From Bacteroidota bacterium (lineage in GTDB: Bacteria > Bacteroidota > Bacteroidia > Chitinophagales > Chitinophagaceae): a stretch of 13,350 nt of DNA. The stretch covers positions 1 through 13,350 of the forward strand of contig VBAU01000031.1 of NCBI GenBank assembly GCA_005883855.1. Direction: 5' to 3'. The notes below the pieces were generated by a model, which searched no databases, was not told the origin of the DNA, and saw nothing but the letters and a program-made list of their open reading frames with translations. The position numbers were made by a program, and so were the translations under genes. Below, one piece after another: positions 8,906-13,350 of this stretch. Within the stretch, counting starts at the first letter, position 1. Every line of letters starts with the position of its first letter.

Positions 8906-8923
8906 AAATTGAATTAAATTCGA

Positions 8924-8940
8924 TCCCGCTAGCTATCGGA
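8924..8940. repeat. Imperfect palindrome resembling the CCCGATAGCTATCGGG intergenic repeat
   Basis: TCCCGCTAGCTATCGGA. Bases 8926-8939 form CCG-c-TAGCTA-t-CGG, a 14-base palindrome with a single mismatched pair at 8929/8936. From memory, a perfect version (CCCGATAGCTATCGGG) recurs between genes in many Bacteroidota genomes, and this would be a one- or two-base variant of it. Confidence 0.5.
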
Positions 8941-8941
8941 C

Positions 8942-8957
8942 CGAAATTCGAATTTCG
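8942..8957. repeat. Perfect 16-base palindrome
   Basis: CGAAATTCGAATTTCG is identical to its own reverse complement. It lies one base from the preceding palindrome and 18 bases beyond the glgC stop codon. It could be a repressor site, a weak hairpin or part of a repeat element. Confidence 0.6.
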
Positions 8958-8975
8958 ATATTTGATATTCGCAAT

Positions 8976-10250
8976 TTAAATAACAAATCCATTTGGTATA
9001 ACGGCTCCTTTTTTCAGTACCACAATTCCATCCTTTATTGTATACAAAGAGTGATCTGAATTTTCCAGGTGATTACCGCCGTTGATGCGAACATCATCAC
9101 CAATCCGGACATTTTTATCGATGATCGCATTGCGTATATAGCAGCGATGCCCTATGCCAAGCAAAGGAACGCCGCCTTTATTAGCGTTGGCAATGTCGTC
9201 CAGCGTTTCAAAATAATCGTTGCCCATCACATAACTGCTAACGACAGTTGTGCCAAGCTCAATCCGCGAACGAATACCCATAACACTATTCTCGATACGT
9301 GACGCGTTGATAATGCAACCTTCGGCGATCAATGTTTTTTCAAGAGTAGTGCCGCTGATCTTTGCCGGAGGCAGCATGCGTGCCCTGGTATAAATTGCTT
9401 TGCTGTTGTCAAATAAGTTGAACTCGGGAAGATCGGAGGTGAGATTAAGATTCGCTTCGAAAAAGGAATAAATGTTTCCGATGTCGGTCCAGTATCCTTC
9501 ATACTGGTAGCTCACTACTTTATATTTCTTGATCGACTGAGGAATGATCTGCTTCCCAAAATCGGTATCCTGTTTATATTCTGATTGCAAAATGTCAAAA
9601 ATCATTTGTCGGCTGAAAATATAAATACCCATCGAAGCGAGGTAGATCTTTCCCTTCCTTTTCATTTCTTCTCCTGTATCACTTTCCCAGTCGGGCAGCA
9701 AATCACGTTTGGGCTTTTCAATGAATGAAGTAATATATCCCTCATCATTCTTTTTCATGATGCCAAAATCTGACGCATCACGTGCCGCAACCGGAATTGT
9801 CGCAATAGAGATGTCAGCATTCATTTTCTTATGTCCCTCGAGCATTGCGATAAAATCCATTTGGTATAGCTGGTCCCCTGAAAGTATCAGAATATATTCG
9901 CTTTCAAATGGGCCGATATGCCGCAAACATTGCCGCACAGCATCCGCAGTGCCCTGGTACCACGTGGGATTATCAGGCGTTTGCTCTGCCGCCAGGATGT
10001 CAACAAAAGCAGAGCTAAATGCGCTAAAATGATACGTGTTCTTAATGTGCCTGTTTAGCGAAGCAGAGTTAAATTGTGTGAGCACAAACATGCGACTAAT
10101 ACCGCAGTTGATACAATTGGAGATCGGAATATCCACCAGGCGATATTTTCCCGCAATCGGAACAGCCGGTTTCGACCGACTCGCTGTAAGAGGATATAGC
10201 CGGGTGCCGGCGCCGCCTCCCAATATAACTGCTAAGATTTCCTGGCTCAT
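8976..10250 (-). CDS. glgC: Glucose-1-phosphate adenylyltransferase (ADP-glucose pyrophosphorylase) GlgC
   Basis: Makes ADP-glucose and pyrophosphate from ATP and glucose-1-phosphate, the committed step of bacterial glycogen synthesis. 424 residues, close to the usual 400-430. The nucleotide-binding loop GGGAGTRLYPLT is at 11-22, WYQGTADAVRQ at 98-108, the catalytic SGDQLY at 124-129, and FIEKP (K179, the glucose-1-phosphate lysine) at 176-180. The substrate-site stretch EGYWTDIGNIYSF follows. The C-terminal third is the left-handed beta-helix (hexapeptide-like NASRIENSVMG, IDKNVRIGDDVRING) that carries allosteric contacts in this family. It is co-oriented with glgA, from which it is separated by the four-helix-bundle gene. 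The ATG lies four bases beyond an AT-rich inverted-repeat arm, with no Shine-Dalgarno sequence. Confidence 0.97.
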   Translation of the reverse strand: MSQEILAVILGGGAGTRLYPLTASRSKPAVPIAGKYRLVDIPISNCINCGISRMFVLTQFNSASLNRHIKNTYHFSAFSSAFVDILAAEQTPDNPTWYQGTADAVRQCLRHIGPFESEYILILSGDQLYQMDFIAMLEGHKKMNADISIATIPVAARDASDFGIMKKNDEGYITSFIEKPKRDLLPDWESDTGEEMKRKGKIYLASMGIYIFSRQMIFDILQSEYKQDTDFGKQIIPQSIKKYKVVSYQYEGYWTDIGNIYSFFEANLNLTSDLPEFNLFDNSKAIYTRARMLPPAKISGTTLEKTLIAEGCIINASRIENSVMGIRSRIELGTTVVSSYVMGNDYFETLDDIANANKGGVPLLGIGHRCYIRNAIIDKNVRIGDDVRINGGNHLENSDHSLYTIKDGIVVLKKGAVIPNGFVI

Positions 10251-10252
10251 AA

Positions 10253-10283
10253 AATAGATAAAAGTTTTTCAGATAATAGATAA
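10253..10283. repeat. Left arm of inverted repeats flanking the four-helix-bundle gene
   Basis: AATAGATAAAAGTTT (10253-10267) is the exact reverse complement of 10692-10706. AGATAATAGATAA (10271-10283) is the exact reverse complement of 10698-10710. The arm fills nearly all of the 38-base gap between the four-helix-bundle stop and the glgC ATG. Confidence 0.8.
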
Positions 10284-10288
10284 GAGTT

Positions 10289-10645
10289 CTACAGAGTTCG
10301 TTTGGTCGTTTTTACACTTGCCACCAACATTTTTAAGATTTCTTCTGCGTCTTTCTTCATAGAATCAAACATTCTCTTGTTTATGTATTCCGTGGCGTGC
10401 AACAATTCAAGCCAATAATTAGCTTCATTAGCTTCTTTCAATCCGATGTACAATTTATGAATAAAATCTTTGCGACTTTCCGCGAACTCTGCTTCCCTTA
10501 TCAACGCTCCGATTGCCGTTCCAGCTCTGATTACTTGCTGAGCAATTTCATATTCGCCATGCTTTTTCCTCAAGTATTGGTAGAGTTTAATGATTCTTAC
10601 TGCAAACTGGAAGCTCTTTGTCTTCAAAATACTTTCATAGCTCAT
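10289..10645 (-). CDS. Four helix bundle protein (23S rRNA intervening-sequence protein family)
   Basis: 118 residues, all helical in appearance and without membrane segments. The family signature is clear: a first helix with FAVRIIKLYQYLRKK, then IRAGTAIGALIREAEFAES (39-57; the family usually reads SGTSIGANIREA) and KDFIHKLYIGLKEANEANYWLELL (59-82). Relatives are encoded within intervening sequences of 23S rRNA genes, and as free-standing genes in Bacteroidota. The Avd accessory protein of diversity-generating retroelements is a distant relative that binds nucleic acid. No biochemical role is firmly known for the free-standing copies. It sits between glgA (92 bases) and glgC (38 bases) in the same direction, with inverted repeats on both sides, and looks inserted into the glg run. 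No rRNA or reverse transcriptase is nearby. Confidence 0.88.
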   Translation of the reverse strand: MSYESILKTKSFQFAVRIIKLYQYLRKKHGEYEIAQQVIRAGTAIGALIREAEFAESRKDFIHKLYIGLKEANEANYWLELLHATEYINKRMFDSMKKDAEEILKMLVASVKTTKRTL

Positions 10646-10691
10646 AACAGATAGTTTAAGGTTTAATGAAACGAGTGAAAATGAATTTAAG

Positions 10692-10722
10692 AAACTTTTA
10701 TCTATTATCTTTTATCTATGAT
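10692..10722. repeat. Right arm of inverted repeats, built from two tandem 14-base units
   Basis: CTTTTATCTATTAT (10695-10708) is followed directly by CTTTTATCTATGAT (10709-10722), differing at one base. The arm is complementary to two stretches before glgC (10254-10264 and 10273-10283). It lies between the glgA stop and the four-helix-bundle start. Confidence 0.8.
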
Positions 10723-10737
10723 CTAAGCAATGAACCT

Positions 10738-12156
10738 CTACTTCAAAGATTCATACAACAATACATACTCCCCGGCTGAGCTCTCCCATGAATGATCGAT
10801 GCCCATCATGTATTGCTGCATCCAGCTAAATAAATTTTTCTTATGATAATAAAGATCGATGGCGCGTCCCACGGAATAGGTGATATCCCAAACATTGGCC
10901 TCGTTAAACCGAATCCCAAATCCCTGGTATTCGCCAAAATCCTTTACGGTGTCAATCAACCCACCTGTACTTCTAACCACAGGGACGGTGCCATAACGAA
11001 GAGCATACATTTGATTGAGACCGCAAGGTTCCACGCGACTTGGCATTAGAAGAAAATCAGCCCCCGCATATAACAGGTGGCTCAATGATTCACTGTAGCC
11101 AATGTAAGTATTTACGTAACCACTGAACTGATGCTTCATCGTTTCGAGGCGATGCTCAACATCGGGCTCGCCGGAACCCAGTACCAGAAAATTACAATTG
11201 GCGTGATGTTGATAAATCGATGAGCTGATGCTGTCGGGCAACAAGTCGGCGGCTTTTTCCCCGACCAATCTTCCAACAAAGACAAACAAAGGCTTCTCAA
11301 TATCGAGTCCAAATTGGCCGCAGATCTCTTTTTTGTTTTTATTTTTTCCCTTCTCAACCTTTTCAGCATCATAATTTTTTACGATGAAGTGATCGGTGGC
11401 TGGATCCCACACTTCATTGTCGATACCATTTAATATGCCCACACATTTCCCTTTCTCGTATTCAAATAAATTCTCCAACCCGTTCGACATATATTTTAAT
11501 TCATTCAAATAGCTATAGCTCACGGTCGTCACTTTTGAGGAGCATTTTACGGCAGAAGCGAGGGGATTGATCGAATTGCTCCACTCCAATAATCCTCCTT
11601 TCCACGTGTCCCATGCGGGTAAATAATAACTCTTATCCCAACCCATCCAGCCCTGGTATTGTGCATTGTGAATTGTAACAACAGTGGGTATATCCCCGAG
11701 ATGCCGAAAAGCGTAGCAGTACTGCATCATGAACGGGATAAGACCGGTGTGATGATCGTGCACATGAACGATTGCAGGCTTGTGCTGCCAGTTGCCTATC
11801 CAGTCACAAACGGCGATCTGGAAAGAAGTGAACCGTTCGATATCGTCATCATAGCCATAAACTCTCTCGCGATCGAGCAAGCCATTGATATCAACGAGAT
11901 AAAGATCAAAGCCAAGCTTGTTTGATTTTTCTTTGATGACACTGTAATTAAACCAATGAGGTCCTAAGTACTGGCTGGATTGGTGAACTAATTCCCATTC
12001 GTTCTCGAACAAAAATTTTGTGCGATACATGGGCATTACGACTTTCGTAATGTGTCCCCGTTTTGCCTGGTATTTCGGTAAAGCTCCAACCACATCGCCA
12101 AGTCCACCTACTTTAGCTACCGGGTAACACTCAGCAGACACGTGAATAATTTCCAT
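10738..12156 (-). CDS. glgA: Glycogen synthase GlgA (ADP-glucose-dependent, GT5)
   Basis: Adds glucose from ADP-glucose to the non-reducing end of alpha-1,4-glucan in the cytoplasm. 472 residues, the normal length. The N-terminal Rossmann half has KVGGLGDVVGALP (15-27, the ADP-glucose-binding K-x-GG-L-GD motif), HVHDHHTGL (131-139) and TIHNAQYQG. The C-terminal half has LNGIDNEVWDP (242-252), FVGRLVGEK with R296 and K301, and PSRVEPCGLNQMYALRYG with E376. No signal peptide. A lysine-rich stretch (268-277, KVEKGKNKNKKE region) is encoded by A-runs but the frame is intact. It is first in the minus-strand run and divergent from the FucP-like transporter gene, so the promoter should lie in the 163-base gap upstream. 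It provides the polymerising partner of GlgC and GlgB. Confidence 0.97.
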   Translation of the reverse strand: MEIIHVSAECYPVAKVGGLGDVVGALPKYQAKRGHITKVVMPMYRTKFLFENEWELVHQSSQYLGPHWFNYSVIKEKSNKLGFDLYLVDINGLLDRERVYGYDDDIERFTSFQIAVCDWIGNWQHKPAIVHVHDHHTGLIPFMMQYCYAFRHLGDIPTVVTIHNAQYQGWMGWDKSYYLPAWDTWKGGLLEWSNSINPLASAVKCSSKVTTVSYSYLNELKYMSNGLENLFEYEKGKCVGILNGIDNEVWDPATDHFIVKNYDAEKVEKGKNKNKKEICGQFGLDIEKPLFVFVGRLVGEKAADLLPDSISSSIYQHHANCNFLVLGSGEPDVEHRLETMKHQFSGYVNTYIGYSESLSHLLYAGADFLLMPSRVEPCGLNQMYALRYGTVPVVRSTGGLIDTVKDFGEYQGFGIRFNEANVWDITYSVGRAIDLYYHKKNLFSWMQQYMMGIDHSWESSAGEYVLLYESLK

Positions 12157-12319
12157 AAATATGATTGAGCTACTTCATTCAACACGAATTATCGGTCCTT
12201 GTTTATTGATGAAATATAACCATTAATATCTTCAATTTATTAGTGTTTACGATAATAAATTTTTGCATTGATGAATTCTATTTATTTTGAGAAACATTTT
12301 AAATTAAAACGATTGCATT
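12157..12319. promoter_or_regulatory. Divergent intergenic region, glgA / FucP-like transporter gene
   Basis: 163 bases, strongly AT-rich between about 12225 and 12319. On the minus strand TATATTTC (12211-12218) is one base from the Bacteroidota -7 consensus TAnnTTTG. On the plus strand AATTTTTG (12258-12265) is likewise one base off. Neither has a convincing -33 TTTG at the usual distance, so the assignment is tentative. No Shine-Dalgarno sequence is seen before either ATG. Confidence 0.3.
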
Positions 12320-13350
12320 ATGGCAACTTCAATGGGTCCTATGCGACCTGCGGCGACTTCTGTTGCTGGACATGTCCCAACAAATTATGGCGCTCTTAGC
12401 ACATTGGTAATAGTGTTTTTTTTCTGGGGATTTATTGCATCGGGTAACAGTGTTTTCATTCCTTTCTGCAAACATTTCTTTCATCTCGATCAATTTCAAA
12501 GCCAGCTCGTTGACTTCGCATTTTACACCGCTTATTACATTGGTGCCCTGTTATTGTTTGTTTATGGTGCCTTTGGCGGAAAGGACCTCGTTGCCAAATG
12601 GGGTTATAAAAGGAGTATTGTTTATGGTCTACTATTTTCTGCCATCGGAGCTGCTGCAATGATCATTGCGGTAAATGCAAATACATTCGCCGGCATGCTC
12701 GCAGGCCTTTTTATCGTGGCACTCGGATTTTCTTTGCAGCAAACAGCCGCTCAACCTTTCGCGATTTCTTTGGGTGATCCTTCCACCGGTATGAGCAGGG
12801 TAAACCTTGGTGGAGGTGTAAATTCATTTGGAACAATGATCGGCCCGCTTGTAGTTGCCTTTGCCCTGTTTGGAACGGCCGCCAGTGCATCAGCTATTCC
12901 GGATGAAAAAATTGCAGCTCTGAAACTCTCAAAGGTAATTTTTTTATATACCGGTGTGGGCGCATTATTCATCGCTGCCGCCGGCCTGTTCTTCTTTTCT
13001 AAGAGGGTGCCGCCCGGCATTTCTGCAGAAAAAACGGAAAACGCAAATAAGGCGCTATATTCTTTGTTAATCATGACCGGTTTGCTGATTATCATGTTTG
13101 TGCCGGTGTTCAACAGTTACAAAGCTGATCCCGCAACATTAAGCGTCGCTGAAAAACACGACCTCGAAACCTACCGAATGAAATGGTTGTTGGGAGCACT
13201 CGCCATCGTTGTTGCTACGCTCCTCTTATCCAATATGAACGCCAGAAAGAAGCCAGATGGTTGGGGTGCTATGCGTTATCCCCAGTTGGTCCTCGGTATG
13301 TTGGGTATATTTGTTTACGTGGGAGTTGAAGTGACCATCGTGAGCAATTT
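12320..13350 (+). CDS. FucP-like MFS sugar transporter (fucose/glucose/galactose permease family), C-terminus cut by the window edge
   Basis: 343 codons are visible of an expected 430 or so. Eight or nine membrane segments can be seen. The first segment (FFFWGFIASGNSVFIPF) and the next (QLVDFAFYTAYYIGAL) match the FucP/GlcP branch of the major facilitator family, as do LQQTAAQPFAISLGDP (139-154) and LGGGVNSFGTMIGP (163-176). Such carriers import hexoses through the inner membrane. Compared with E. coli FucP as I recall it, N162 is kept (N168), but E135 is Gln (Q141) and D46 appears to be Ser (S44), so proton coupling may differ. A hydrophilic loop (KADPATLSVAEKHDLETYRMK) lies before the later segments. 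ATG at 12320 is taken because it gives the longest reading. M5 and M8 are alternatives. Divergent from glgA, it may supply hexose for storage. Confidence 0.88.
   Translation, partial: MATSMGPMRPAATSVAGHVPTNYGALSTLVIVFFFWGFIASGNSVFIPFCKHFFHLDQFQSQLVDFAFYTAYYIGALLLFVYGAFGGKDLVAKWGYKRSIVYGLLFSAIGAAAMIIAVNANTFAGMLAGLFIVALGFSLQQTAAQPFAISLGDPSTGMSRVNLGGGVNSFGTMIGPLVVAFALFGTAASASAIPDEKIAALKLSKVIFLYTGVGALFIAAAGLFFFSKRVPPGISAEKTENANKALYSLLIMTGLLIIMFVPVFNSYKADPATLSVAEKHDLETYRMKWLLGALAIVVATLLLSNMNARKKPDGWGAMRYPQLVLGMLGIFVYVGVEVTIVSN

Larger units (their letters stand above)
8906..8975. promoter_or_regulatory. glgC-transporter intergenic spacer with stacked palindromes
   Basis: These 70 bases separate glgC from the transporter gene in an otherwise tight run. 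They contain an imperfect palindrome around TAGCTA and a perfect 16-base palindrome side by side, then echoing CGAATAT/CAAATATCG phrases. No U-tract follows, so a classical terminator is not evident. A site for transcript processing or attenuation, or a remnant repeat element, is possible. Confidence 0.4.

Noticed and set aside
8942..8957. Intrinsic terminator after glgC
   Set aside because: The palindrome is AT-rich, has no loop and is not followed by a U-tract on the minus strand.
10692..10722. CRISPR-like array
   Set aside because: Only two 14-base units stand in direct tandem with no spacers, and no cas gene is present.
10251..10722. Diversity-generating retroelement suggested by an Avd-like four-helix-bundle protein
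   Set aside because: No reverse transcriptase, template repeat or variable repeat is found in the window, and the protein matches the intervening-sequence family better.
11136..11372. 78-codon minus-strand ORF within glgA, near lysine-coding A-runs
   Set aside because: The glgA frame is intact across the A-runs and no proper slippery heptamer is in register, so there is no reason to propose a programmed frameshift.

Overview
The window looks like a chromosomal segment of a Bacteroidota bacterium, most likely of the Chitinophagaceae/Sphingobacteriales kind. The reasons are the GLPGLI protein paired with a carboxypeptidase-regulatory-like/plug/barrel outer-membrane protein, the SusA-like periplasmic amylase, the near absence of Shine-Dalgarno sequences with A/T-rich leaders, and the short palindromic intergenic repeats. 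Placement at family level is inference. No rRNA, tRNA, CRISPR array, transposase or integrase was found.

Layout. Bases 1-1996 (minus) hold glycogen branching enzyme GlgB, cut at its C-terminus by the window edge and carrying an unusual hydrophilic N-terminal extension. Divergent from it, a plus-strand pair (2124-5630) encodes an outer-membrane TonB-receptor-like barrel and a GLPGLI-family periplasmic protein. Their last stop codon abuts, with no gap, the stop codon of a long convergent minus-strand gene run. In transcription order (12156 down to 5631) that run is glgA (glycogen synthase), a small four-helix-bundle (23S rRNA intervening-sequence-type) gene, glgC (ADP-glucose pyrophosphorylase), an SLC45/GPH-like sugar MFS transporter and a SusA-like GH13 periplasmic amylase. 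Divergent from glgA, a FucP-like MFS sugar transporter begins at 12320 and runs off the right edge.

How it fits together. The amylase would cut maltodextrins in the periplasm, the two MFS carriers could bring sugar through the inner membrane, GlgC would make ADP-glucose, GlgA would polymerise it and GlgB would branch the chain. It is an import-and-store locus for alpha-glucans. The barrel/GLPGLI pair is the part whose role is not explained by this pathway.

The most interesting structure is the four-helix-bundle gene between glgA and glgC. It is bracketed by AT-rich inverted repeats that would pair as two 11-bp helices in the glg transcript, placing the gene in the loop. This is the architecture of a 23S rRNA intervening sequence, but sitting inside a protein-coding operon. 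Other notable points are a palindrome-bearing stretch inside the GlgB N-terminal extension, stacked palindromes between glgC and the transporter gene, and loss of both proton-site acidic residues in the FucP-like transporter.
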